From Nakamurella deserti (GTDB lineage Bacteria > Actinomycetota > Actinomycetes > Mycobacteriales > Nakamurellaceae): a DNA stretch of 64,000 nt. The notes below the pieces were generated by a model that ran no database searches, was not told where the DNA came from, and saw only the letters and a program-made list of their open reading frames with translations. This document shows positions 9,158 through 16,688 of this stretch, in pieces. Within the stretch, counting starts at the first letter, position 1, and every line of letters starts with the position of its first letter. The position numbers and the translations under genes are program-made. The DNA is taken from contig NZ_QCXS01000002.1 of assembly GCF_003260015.1 (NCBI RefSeq), positions 930,001 through 994,000 on the forward strand, given 5' to 3'.

Positions 9158-10290
9158 GTCGCACCGGCGGTCTGGCCGACGTCGTCGGGCTGCGGGTCGG
9201 GCACCGCACCGCCGCCGGGGACGGCTGGCTCACGGGCACCACCGTGGTGCTCGCCCCACCCGGCGGGATGGTGGCCGGGGTGGACATCCGCGGCGGCGCG
9301 CCCGGCACCCGGGAGACCGACCTGCTGGACCCGACGGCCACCGTCGACCGGGTGCACGCGCTCGTGCTGACCGGCGGGTCGGCCTACGGTCTCGCCGCGG
9401 CCGACGGGGTGACGGCCGAGCTGGGGGAGCGCGGGGTCGGGGTGCAGGTCGGGCCGGACCCCTCCTTCGTGGTGCCGATCGTGCCCGCGGCGGTGGTGTT
9501 CGACCTGGCCCGCGGGGGGGCGTTCGCGGCCCGTCCGGACGCCGGGTTCGGCCGTGACGCCGTCCGGGACGCGCTGGCCGCCGACCCGCGGGCGATGGCC
9601 GCGGAAGGATCGATCGGCGCCGGCACCGGCGCCTGCACCGGGCGGCTCAAGGGCGGCGTGGGACAGGCGTCGGCGGTGCTGCCCAGTGGCGCCACCGTGT
9701 CGGCACTGGTGGTGGCCAACGCCACCGGTCCGGCGTACGACCCGCGGACCGGCGAGCTGTGGGCGGCGCGGCTGTGGACCGATGCCGACGGCCCGGTGCC
9801 GGGGCGGCCCGTCGCCGCCGAACGGGACGTGCTGGCGGAGATCGCCGGCCGGATCGGTGCGGGGCTGGACACCACCCCCAGCGGCGCGCCGGCGGCGGTC
9901 GAGGTGATGGTCGCCGACCGGTCCGGCCCCACCTTCCCCGACGAGGAGTCGGCCGGGATCCGGCACACCACCCTCGGTGTGGTCGCCACCGACGCGGTCC
10001 TGACCAAGGCGCAGTGCACCAAGCTGGCCGCGATGGCCCACGACGGGCTCGCCCGGGCGGTGAACCCGGTGCACACGATGTTCGACGGCGACCTGTTCTT
10101 CGGCGTCAGCACCGGGACCGGACCGGAGCTGGACGCGCTGGGCCTGTTCAACCTGCTCACGGCCACCGCGGACGTCGTCACCCGGGCGCTGGGCCGTGCG
10201 GTGCTCGCCGCCGACCCCGTCACCACCCCGGGCGGCAGCTGGCCTTCCTACCGGGACCTGGCTCCGTCGGCCGTTCCCGCCGCGGGTTAG
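9154..10290 (+). CDS. P1 family peptidase (DmpA-like aminopeptidase/D-esterase)
   Basis: 378 residues. The N-terminal GLADVVGLRVGHRT and the central LTGGSAYGLAAADGV segments are characteristic of the DmpA/BapA family, self-processing N-terminal-nucleophile hydrolases. Known members release N-terminal amino acids from peptides, including D- or beta-amino-acid peptides. The probable processing site lies in the segment RHTTLGVVATDA (about residue 269); the residue before the nucleophile looks like His where many relatives have Asn, an inference from memory. The GTG start overlaps the M20 stop by GTGA. The stop TAG doubles as the first half of a -10 element for the next gene. Confidence 0.85.
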   Translation: MSRTGGLADVVGLRVGHRTAAGDGWLTGTTVVLAPPGGMVAGVDIRGGAPGTRETDLLDPTATVDRVHALVLTGGSAYGLAAADGVTAELGERGVGVQVGPDPSFVVPIVPAAVVFDLARGGAFAARPDAGFGRDAVRDALAADPRAMAAEGSIGAGTGACTGRLKGGVGQASAVLPSGATVSALVVANATGPAYDPRTGELWAARLWTDADGPVPGRPVAAERDVLAEIAGRIGAGLDTTPSGAPAAVEVMVADRSGPTFPDEESAGIRHTTLGVVATDAVLTKAQCTKLAAMAHDGLARAVNPVHTMFDGDLFFGVSTGTGPELDALGLFNLLTATADVVTRALGRAVLAADPVTTPGGSWPSYRDLAPSAVPAAG

Positions 10291-10293
10291 TCT
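10288..10293 (+). promoter_or_regulatory. -10-like hexamer overlapping a stop codon
   Basis: TAGTCT begins with the TAG stop of the P1 peptidase gene and lies exactly six bases before the ATG of the SDR gene. It would produce a leaderless mRNA for the last gene of the cluster. Confidence 0.5.
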
Positions 10294-10299
10294 GCGGCC

Positions 10300-11097
10300 A
10301 TGACCGATGCCGCTCGGACCCCGACGTCCTACGCCGACCTGTTCTCGCTCACCGGACGGCACGCCGTCGTCGTCGGCGGCGGCAGCGGGATCGGCCGTGA
10401 GGTGGCCCGCGGGCTGGCCGCGGCCGGCGCCACGGTGACCGTCGCCGACGTGAACGCCGCCGCCGCCGCGCAGACCGCCGCGCTGATCGGTGACGCGGCC
10501 ACCGCGACCGAACTGGACGTCGTGGACAAGGACGCGGTCGACGCGCTGGCCGCGGCGCGGCCCGCCGACATCGCGGTCACCACCGTCGGGGTCAACGTGC
10601 GCAAGAGGCTCGCCGACCTCACCGACGCCGACTACGACCGGGTGCTGGACGTCAACCTGCGCAGCGTCTTCCGCATCATCCAGGCGTTCGCGCCGGGGAT
10701 GGCCGAGCGCCGCCGGGGCAGCGTGCTGGCGTTCGCGTCGATCCGGGCGCAGACGGTGGAGCCGGGGCAGGGCCTGTACGCCGCCACCAAGGCCGGCCTG
10801 ATCCAGCTGCTGCGCACCGCGGCCGCGGAATACGGCCCCGACAACGTGCGCTTCAACGCGGTCGCCCCGGGCGTGGTCGCCACCGACCTGACCGGCCCGA
10901 TCCGCGCCGACACCGCCTGGTCGGACGCCTACGCCCGCAAGGGGGCGCTGGCCCGGTGGGCCGACCCGTCGGAGATGGTCGGCGCCGCGGTGTTCCTCGC
11001 CTCCGACGCGGCGTCGTACATGACCGGCAGCGTGGTCACCGTGGACGGCGGCTGGACCGCCGTGGACGGCCGGTTCGACCCGTTCGCCCCGCGCTGA
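10300..11097 (+). CDS. SDR family oxidoreductase
   Basis: 265 residues. The Rossmann cofactor loop GGGSGIGREVA is near residues 28-38, and the catalytic YAATK (Tyr-x-x-x-Lys) near residue 160. The PG motif and the C-terminal MTGSVVTVDGGW segment are those of classical short-chain dehydrogenases acting in the cytoplasm with NAD(P). Substrate cannot be told. It follows the P1 peptidase by nine bases on the same strand but has its own -10-like element, so it may be partly independent of the transport operon. Confidence 0.88.
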   Translation: MTDAARTPTSYADLFSLTGRHAVVVGGGSGIGREVARGLAAAGATVTVADVNAAAAAQTAALIGDAATATELDVVDKDAVDALAAARPADIAVTTVGVNVRKRLADLTDADYDRVLDVNLRSVFRIIQAFAPGMAERRRGSVLAFASIRAQTVEPGQGLYAATKAGLIQLLRTAAAEYGPDNVRFNAVAPGVVATDLTGPIRADTAWSDAYARKGALARWADPSEMVGAAVFLASDAASYMTGSVVTVDGGWTAVDGRFDPFAPR

Positions 11098-11115
11098 CCC
11101 ACCTGCCCCTGCCGG

Positions 11116-11382
11116 TCAGCCCGCGGCCGACAGCTCGGCGTCGCCCCGCCACACCTCGGCGACCTCGGCGAGGTCCAGGCCGAGCGCGTCGCAGAGCCCG
11201 ACGACGGTGCCGAAGCTCGGGCTGGGGATGCGCCCCACCTCGATCTTGCGCAGCGTCTCCGGGGAGATCGCGGCGGCGCGGGCGACGGCGGCCGGTTCCC
11301 GGCCCGCCCGGGCCGCCCGGAGCAGTCCGCCGAGCCGCTGGCCGGCACGGACCTGGGCGGGTGAGAGCGGTTCGCGGACCAT
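11116..11382 (-). CDS. XRE-family helix-turn-helix regulator
   Basis: 88 residues, almost entirely one HTH_3-type domain (about 8-72): segments AGREPAAVARAAAISPETLRKIE and PSFGTVVGLCDALGLDL are the classic helix-turn-helix and the following helix. The ATG has the -10-like TATCGT seven bases upstream (minus strand), suggesting a leaderless message. It is divergent from a methionine aminopeptidase gene; the shared 78-bp space contains two inverted repeats, so self-regulation and control of the aminopeptidase are likely (inference). Confidence 0.85.
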   Translation of the reverse strand: MVREPLSPAQVRAGQRLGGLLRAARAGREPAAVARAAAISPETLRKIEVGRIPSPSFGTVVGLCDALGLDLAEVAEVWRGDAELSAAG

Positions 11383-11397
11383 GCCCACCACGATAGC

Positions 11398-11411
11398 GGT
11401 ATTGCTATACC
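11398..11411. promoter_or_regulatory. Inverted repeat, candidate XRE operator 1
   Basis: GGTAT-TGCT-ATACC is a perfect 5-bp inverted repeat just outside the regulator's own -10 element, between divergent genes. Confidence 0.45.
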
Positions 11412-11429
11412 GACGCTGGTACCGTGTGT

Positions 11430-11447
11430 CCGGTACAGAAATACCGG
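11430..11447. promoter_or_regulatory. Inverted repeat, candidate XRE operator 2
   Basis: CCGGTA-CAGAAA-TACCGG is a perfect 6-bp inverted repeat immediately before the ribosome-binding site (GGAGG) of the aminopeptidase gene. It shares the GGTA/TACC core with the other repeat 20 bp away. Confidence 0.5.
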
Positions 11448-11460
11448 TGGAGGCGGCGAC

Positions 11461-12234
11461 ATGATCGAACTGAAGACCCGACGCGAGATCGACCAGATGG
11501 CGGTGACCGGGCGGTTCGTCGCCGAGGTGCTGTCGACGCTGTCCGCCCGCGCCGAGCCCGGGGTGAACCTGATGGACCTCGAGCAGCGGGCCCGCACGAT
11601 GATCGCCGACCGGGGCGCCACGTCCTGCTACTGGGACTACGCCCCGGCCACGTTCGGCCGTGGGCCCTTCCGCAACGTCATCTGCCTGTCGGTGAACGAC
11701 GCGGTGCTGCACGGCAAGCCGCACGACGCGGTGCTCGCCGACGGTGACGTGCTGAGCCTGGACCTCGCGGTGTCCATCGACGGCTGGGTGGCCGACTCGG
11801 CCGTCACGGTGATCGTCGGTGAGCCGCGGGAGGCCGCCGACGTCGCGCTGGTGGAGTCCACCCGCACCGCGCTCGCCGCCGGGATCGCCGCCGCCCAGGC
11901 GGGCGGTCACCTCGGCGACATCTCGGCGGCCATCGGTGCGGTGGCGAAGGCGACCGGCCACGGGGTCAACACGGAGTTCGGCGGCCACGGGCTGGGCCGG
12001 ACGATGCACGAGGACCCGCACGTCTCCAACACCGGGAAGGCCGGCCGCGGCATGCGTCTGCGGCCCGGCCTCACGGTGGCTCTGGAGCCCTGGTGGTCGC
12101 GCGGATCCGACCGGCTGGCGGTGGACCCCGACGGCTGGACCCTGCGGTCCGCGGACGGATCGACGACGGCGCACTCCGAGCACACCATCGCGATCACCGA
12201 CGACGGCCCCCGGGTGCTCACCGCCCTGGACTGA
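11461..12234 (+). CDS. map: Type I methionine aminopeptidase-like protein
   Basis: 257 residues of the M24A fold. Metal ligands are visible in LSLDLAVSIDGWVADSAVT (two Asp), GGHGLGRTMHEDP (His), the ALEPWW segment (Glu) and the terminal HSEHTIAI (Glu). It removes the initiator methionine from nascent proteins. GGAGG seven bases before the ATG is a good ribosome-binding site. In the family the Glu segment is more often TIEPM or similar; here it is ALEPWWSRG, so specificity could differ from the housekeeping enzyme. The divergent XRE regulator suggests this is a regulated second copy rather than the essential map (inference). Confidence 0.85.
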   Translation: MIELKTRREIDQMAVTGRFVAEVLSTLSARAEPGVNLMDLEQRARTMIADRGATSCYWDYAPATFGRGPFRNVICLSVNDAVLHGKPHDAVLADGDVLSLDLAVSIDGWVADSAVTVIVGEPREAADVALVESTRTALAAGIAAAQAGGHLGDISAAIGAVAKATGHGVNTEFGGHGLGRTMHEDPHVSNTGKAGRGMRLRPGLTVALEPWWSRGSDRLAVDPDGWTLRSADGSTTAHSEHTIAITDDGPRVLTALD

Positions 12235-12238
12235 CCGG

Positions 12239-13669
12239 TCAGCGCAGCAGCGCGAAGTCCGCGTCGTCGAGGACGTGGTCCAGGACCGACAGCCCCTCCT
12301 GGATCTCGTCCGCGGTGGCGGTCAGCGGCGGCGCGATGTGGATCCGGTTGCCGGCGATCAACGGCCACACGCCGGCGTCGCGGCAACCGGCCCCGATCGC
12401 GTTCATCGGCGCCGTCGCCGCGCCGGTGGCGTTGAAGGGCACGAGGGGCTCACGGGTCGCCTGGTCCCGCACCAGCTCGACCGCCCAGAAGGCGCCGACG
12501 CCGCGGACCTCACCGACGCACGGGTGCCGGTCGGCCAGCCGCTCCAGGCCGGGGCGGAGCACCTCGTCGGCGAGGTCGCGCACCGCCGCCAGGATCCCGT
12601 CGCGCTCGATGACCTCGATGGCGGCCAGCCCGACGGCGCAGGCCAGCGGGTGACCCGAGTAGGTCAGCCCACCGGGGTAGGCGCGGGTGCGGAACGAGTC
12701 CACCACCGCGGCGCTGATGATCACCCCGCCGAGCGGCACGTAGCCGCACGTGGAGCCCTTCGCGAAGGTGACCAGGTCGGGGACGACCGGGGTCGTGCTG
12801 CACGCCTGGTAGCCGAACCATTCACCGAGCCGGCCGAAGCCGACCATCACCTCGTCGGCAATCCACAGGATGCCGAACTCGTCGCAGAGTGCGCGCACCC
12901 CGGCGAGGTAGCCGGGCGGTGGGGGCAGCACCCCGGACCCACCCACCATCGACTCCAGGGTGACGGCGGCGATGCCGGACGGTCCCTCGAACTCGATGAT
13001 CTGGCGCAGGTGGGCCAGGCAGCGCGCGGTCTCCTCCGCCGGGGTCGTCGCGCCGAACGCCGACCGGTAGAGGTACGGCCCGAGGAAGTGCACGGTGCCG
13101 GGGGTCCCGGGTTCGGCCCCCCAGCGGCGCGGATCGCCGGTGAGGCTCGCCGAGCCCGCGGTCGACCCGTGGTAGCTGCGGTAGGCCGACAGCACCTTGT
13201 GCCGCCCGGTGTGCAGCCGGGCCATCCGCACCGCGTGTTCCACGGCGTCGGTGCCGCCGTTGGTGAAGAAGACGTGACTGAATCCGGCGCCGGCCCGCTC
13301 GACGACGAGTTCGGCGAGCCGCCCGCGGACGTCGTTGGCGAAGGCCGGCTGCACGGTGGCGAGCCGGTGCGCCTGCGCGGTGATCGCGGCGATGAGGTCG
13401 GGGTGACCGTGACCGAGGTTGAGGTTGACCAGTTGCGAGCTGAAGTCCAGGTAGCGCCGGCCCGCGTAGTCGAAGAAGTAGGAGCCGGCACCGCCCGCGA
13501 CGGGCAGCGGGTCGATGGCGTCCTGGGCGGACCAGGAGTGGAAGACGTGGCCCCGGTCGTTCCCCCGGGTGGCGGCATCGGCGGCCGGATCGGTCACCGG
13601 ACCGGTGACCGGTGGCACCGCCAGCAGGTCCGTCGGTCGGTCGGTGGTCTGCGCCGGTGTCGGTGTCAC
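12239..13669 (-). CDS. Class III PLP aminotransferase
   Basis: 476 residues. The PLP lysine is in the segment TFAKGSTCGYVPLGG, the cofactor Asp in LWIADEVMVGFGR, and the nucleotide/phosphate site in FFTNGGTDAVEHAVRMAR. This is the omega-aminotransferase or acyl-CoA/4-aminobutyrate type fold, using an amino donor to convert a carbonyl substrate. The GTG start has the -10-like TAGCAT exactly six bases upstream. The gene converges on the aminopeptidase gene with only four bases between stops. Substrate is not determined. Confidence 0.88.
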   Translation of the reverse strand: MTPTPAQTTDRPTDLLAVPPVTGPVTDPAADAATRGNDRGHVFHSWSAQDAIDPLPVAGGAGSYFFDYAGRRYLDFSSQLVNLNLGHGHPDLIAAITAQAHRLATVQPAFANDVRGRLAELVVERAGAGFSHVFFTNGGTDAVEHAVRMARLHTGRHKVLSAYRSYHGSTAGSASLTGDPRRWGAEPGTPGTVHFLGPYLYRSAFGATTPAEETARCLAHLRQIIEFEGPSGIAAVTLESMVGGSGVLPPPPGYLAGVRALCDEFGILWIADEVMVGFGRLGEWFGYQACSTTPVVPDLVTFAKGSTCGYVPLGGVIISAAVVDSFRTRAYPGGLTYSGHPLACAVGLAAIEVIERDGILAAVRDLADEVLRPGLERLADRHPCVGEVRGVGAFWAVELVRDQATREPLVPFNATGAATAPMNAIGAGCRDAGVWPLIAGNRIHIAPPLTATADEIQEGLSVLDHVLDDADFALLR

Positions 13670-13675
13670 CCGAAC

Positions 13676-13681
13676 ATGCTA
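13676..13681 (-). promoter_or_regulatory. -10-like hexamer of the aminotransferase
   Basis: On the minus strand TAGCAT is six bases before the GTG start, with no ribosome-binding site; leaderless layout. Confidence 0.5.
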
Positions 13682-13757
13682 ATGGCGGCCGCCCCGACCG
13701 AGCAGTCGCCGGACGGGCGACGGGGCGACCACGGACGCAGCGTCGGGAGTGGCCGGC

Positions 13758-14462
13758 TCAGAAGACCCGGTGCGCGCCGCGGGCCACCTGGAACCCGTGG
13801 CCGCTGCCCAGGTCTGCGCAGGTCACGCCGTCCTCCGCGGCGTGACAGACGAGGTCCCCGGCACCGGCGTTGCTGCCGTAGGGCAGCACCACGGCGTTCG
13901 GATCGATGACCGTGTCGCTCACGCAACCGCCCACGACCGCGGTGCCGTTCCCGTCGAGGGTGGCGGTCCCCGCGACGAAGTCACCGCTGTCGCAGGGCAC
14001 CGGGGCGAGGTCGGGGTAGTCGGCCTCGATGAGGTCGCAGCGGACACCGGCCGCCCCCTCGACGCCGTTGAGGCTGCAGAAGATGTTGCCGCTCGGCGCC
14101 TGGAAGACGAGATAGCCCTCCGGGCCCGGGGTGAGAACCACCGGACCGAGCAGCACGTCGGGCACGGTCGGGGTGTCGTCGGTCGACGGCGGTGGTTGCG
14201 TCGTGCCGGTCGGTGCCGGGGACGCGACCGTGGGGGACGACGTCGATGTCGGGTCGGCGGTGGTGGTCGTGCTGCGCGATGTCGTCGCGTCGGGGGTCTC
14301 CGGCGCCCGGGTCAGCGGGCCGTCCGCGCTCGGCGTGGACAGGGTGCGGCCGGTGGGCCCGACCGTGCCCGGCTGGGCGCTGCCGCGGCCGTCCACCGGG
14401 GTGGTGCAGCCGGCCAGCAGCGCGCACACCGCGATCGCGGTCACCAGCAGACGGTTGCGCAC
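13758..14462 (-). CDS. Secreted lipoprotein of unknown function
   Basis: 234 residues from the GTG chosen. The signal peptide MRNRLLVTAIAVCALLAGC ends in a lipobox (LAGC, Cys19). A Thr/Ser/Pro-rich linker (about 20-105) leads to a compact Cys-containing domain (about 115-234) with six or so cysteines, e.g. FCSLNG, VRCDLIEADY, PCDSGDF and VCHAAEDGVTCADL, probably disulfide-bonded outside the membrane. Similar Cys-rich domains occur in actinobacterial secreted proteins of unknown role. The GTG has -10-like TACGCT seven bases upstream; an ATG seven codons further up is the alternative. Confidence 0.7.
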   Translation of the reverse strand: MRNRLLVTAIAVCALLAGCTTPVDGRGSAQPGTVGPTGRTLSTPSADGPLTRAPETPDATTSRSTTTTADPTSTSSPTVASPAPTGTTQPPPSTDDTPTVPDVLLGPVVLTPGPEGYLVFQAPSGNIFCSLNGVEGAAGVRCDLIEADYPDLAPVPCDSGDFVAGTATLDGNGTAVVGGCVSDTVIDPNAVVLPYGSNAGAGDLVCHAAEDGVTCADLGSGHGFQVARGAHRVF

Positions 14463-14469
14463 GATGCGC

Positions 14470-14475
14470 AGCGTA
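14470..14475 (-). promoter_or_regulatory. -10-like hexamer of the lipoprotein gene
   Basis: TACGCT (minus strand) is seven bases before the chosen GTG and supports that start over the longer one. Confidence 0.4.
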
Positions 14476-14537
14476 GCGAGCATCGGCGTCGTCGGCCGGA
14501 CGGGCACGGCAGCCGTCGGCGGCGCCCGCGGACGGGG

Positions 14538-14543
14538 CACAAT
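14538..14543 (+). promoter_or_regulatory. -10-like hexamer of the DUF998-like gene
   Basis: CACAAT lies exactly six bases before the GTG start; no ribosome-binding site is visible. Confidence 0.45.
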
Positions 14544-14549
14544 GCGGTC

Positions 14550-15251
14550 GTGAAGAGCTGGTGGCGGGCCGGAGTGGCCCTCGCGGTGGTGAGTACGGTC
14601 GCCGCGATCGCGATGCAGGCCGTGGCCGGGCAGTGGTTCCCGCCGCCGGTGTCGGTCAGTCAGTACGGGATCGGGCCGTGGGGATGGCTGTTCAGCGTCT
14701 TCGTGGTCACCATGAGCGCTGCGCCGTTGGTGCTGGAACGGTGTTCACCGCGGCCGTCGCCGGCCGTCCGGGGGTTCCTGTGGACGGGCCTGGCCGGCGC
14801 GTTGGTGATGGCCGTGGTGCGCACCGACACCGGCGGCGCGCAGGCCAGCTGGAACGCCAAGGTGCACATGATCGGGTCGATCTTCTGCCTGGCGTTCGTG
14901 CCGCTCGGCATGGTGACGGCGCTCTGGCTGCGCGGTGGCGCCGCCCGCGTCGTCGGTCTGCTGGAGATCGCCGTGGTCGAGGTGGCGATCGTGCTGCTCC
15001 TCGCGGCCGCGGCCGGGCTGGACACCGCCGGCCTGGGGCCGACGCGGTCCTGGGCGTTCTGGCAGGCCGTCGCCTCGGTGGTCTGTGTGCTGATGGTGGT
15101 GACGATGGCGGTGGCGCTGCGGCCACCCGGAGGCGGCCGGCGAGAGCTCCTCGAGGATCACACCCGGCCGGACGCGCCGGTCGGCGGTGATGCTTCTATA
15201 CTGGTACAGGAAGATCCCGTGTCGACAAGGGCGTTGCGCGAGCACCACTGA
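14550..15251 (+). CDS. DUF998-like integral membrane protein
   Basis: 233 residues with six predicted membrane helices (about 6-26, 44-64, 74-92, 108-128, 137-155, 168-188). The layout and the conserved ISQYG-like segment (VSVSQYGIGPWGWLF) fit the DUF998 family of six-helix membrane proteins of unknown function. The last 45 residues are hydrophilic and coincide with a strong -10 element for the downstream transporter, so the coding sequence overlaps the next promoter. The GTG start was chosen for the leaderless -10 six bases upstream and because it directly precedes the first helix. Confidence 0.7.
   Translation: MKSWWRAGVALAVVSTVAAIAMQAVAGQWFPPPVSVSQYGIGPWGWLFSVFVVTMSAAPLVLERCSPRPSPAVRGFLWTGLAGALVMAVVRTDTGGAQASWNAKVHMIGSIFCLAFVPLGMVTALWLRGGAARVVGLLEIAVVEVAIVLLLAAAAGLDTAGLGPTRSWAFWQAVASVVCVLMVVTMAVALRPPGGGRRELLEDHTRPDAPVGGDASILVQEDPVSTRALREHH
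15197..15202 (+). promoter_or_regulatory. -10 element of the MFS transporter, inside the upstream gene
   Basis: TATACT, a near-consensus -10, lies within the last codons of the DUF998-like gene and about 80 bases before the transporter start. No matching -35 was found. Confidence 0.45.
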
Positions 15252-15279
15252 CCCACCCGACCCGAATCGAGGCGCCAGG

Positions 15280-16578
15280 TTGTCTGGCCGCACTGCCGCC
15301 GTTCCCGCTCCCACCGCGGGTGCCGGCTCCCGTCCCGCCGGCGCTCCGCTGGCGACCGCGAAGAACACCGCGCTGGCCATCCTCGCGATGGCCCTCGGTG
15401 GTTTCGCCATCGGCACCACCGAGTTCGCCTCGATGGGTCTGCTGCCCAACATCAGCCGGTCCCTCGGCGTCACCGAGGTCCAGACCGGCCATCTCATCAC
15501 CGCCTACGCCCTCGGCGTGGTCGTCGGCGCACCGATCCTGGCCGTGCTCGGCAGCCGCATGCAGAAGCGCAACCTGCTGCTCGTCCTGATGGCGATCATC
15601 GTCGCGGGTCATCTGTTCTCCGCGTTCGCGCCCGGGTTCGGCAGTCTGTTCGCGGCCCGGTTCGTCTCCGGTCTGCCGCACGGCGCCTACTTCGGGGTGG
15701 CCTCGGTGCTGGCCGCGTCACTGGTGCCGGCCAACAAGCGGGGCAGTGCCGTCGCCGGGATCATGATGGGCCTGTCCGTGGCCAACATCGCCGGCGTCCC
15801 GCTGACCACCGCGATCGGCCAGGCGATGGGCTGGCGGACCGCGTATCTGCTGGTGGCCGTGCTCGGCCTGCTCACCGTGTTGCTGGTCCGCATCTTCGTG
15901 CCCGCGGTGCCCGTGGCCGAGGGCGCCGGCGTGAAGACCGAGCTGGGCGCGATGCGCAACGGCCGGATCTGGTTCATCCTGCTGCTGGGTGCCATCGGAT
16001 TCGGCGGCATGTTCGCCGTCTACACCTTCATCTCGCCGATCATGACGAACCTGGCCGGGATCGCCGAGAGCGCGATGCCCTGGGTGCTGGCCGCGTTCGG
16101 CGTCGGGGGCACGGTGGGGATCGTCTTCGGCGGCCGGCTGGCCGACCGCAGCCCGACCCGCGGCATCCTGGTCGGCTTCGTGCTGACCATCCTGACGTTC
16201 GCGGCGTTCTCGGTGACCTCCACCTCCGTGTGGGCGTCCTTCGTCAACGTCTTCTTCCTCGGCTTCTCCGGGTCGCTGCTGATCCCGTCGGTGCAGACCC
16301 GGCTGATGATCATCGCGCAGGGCGCGGAGTCGCTCGCCGCGTCGATGAGCCACTCCGCCTTCAACCTCGCCAACGCGGTGGGGGCCTGGCTGGGCGGTGC
16401 GGTGATCGCCGCCGGCTGGGGCTACCTCGGACCGTCCCGCGTCGCGGTGCTGCTGGGCTCCCTGGGCCTGTCGATGTTCGTCGCGTCGCTGCTGGTCGAC
16501 CGGCGCAGACGGGCCCACCGGGCACCGTCCGCCGCGCTGCCGGCGCTTTCGCCTGTGAATGCCGGGGTATCCCGGTAG
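15280..16578 (+). CDS. MFS transporter, DHA1-type drug/sugar efflux
   Basis: 432 residues with 12 predicted membrane helices starting near residue 30 (ALAILAMALGGFAIGTTEF). The segment FAIGTTEFASMGLLPNIS is typical of the AraJ/YdhP/CmlA-like branch of DHA1 exporters, as are the R-rich loops between helices 2-3 (GSRMQKRN) and 8-9 (GGRLADRSPTRG). The start is probably TTG; no strong ribosome-binding site is visible, so a start nearer the first helix cannot be excluded. It should export small molecules by proton antiport; substrate unknown. Confidence 0.85.
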   Translation: MSGRTAAVPAPTAGAGSRPAGAPLATAKNTALAILAMALGGFAIGTTEFASMGLLPNISRSLGVTEVQTGHLITAYALGVVVGAPILAVLGSRMQKRNLLLVLMAIIVAGHLFSAFAPGFGSLFAARFVSGLPHGAYFGVASVLAASLVPANKRGSAVAGIMMGLSVANIAGVPLTTAIGQAMGWRTAYLLVAVLGLLTVLLVRIFVPAVPVAEGAGVKTELGAMRNGRIWFILLLGAIGFGGMFAVYTFISPIMTNLAGIAESAMPWVLAAFGVGGTVGIVFGGRLADRSPTRGILVGFVLTILTFAAFSVTSTSVWASFVNVFFLGFSGSLLIPSVQTRLMIIAQGAESLAASMSHSAFNLANAVGAWLGGAVIAAGWGYLGPSRVAVLLGSLGLSMFVASLLVDRRRRAHRAPSAALPALSPVNAGVSR

Positions 16579-16582
16579 GCGT

Positions 16583-16588
16583 TAAGGT
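16583..16588 (+). promoter_or_regulatory. -10 element of ndh
   Basis: TAAGGT lies about 100 bases before the NADH dehydrogenase start in the 110-bp spacer. No clear -35 is seen. Confidence 0.35.
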
Positions 16589-16688
16589 GGGGCGCGAGTT
16601 CAGCGCCGAGCCGATCGCTTTTCCGTTGCACAGTCCGTCCCGAAACGTGGAGACGGCGAGTTCACCTTCGAGACCGCGAGGAATCTCC

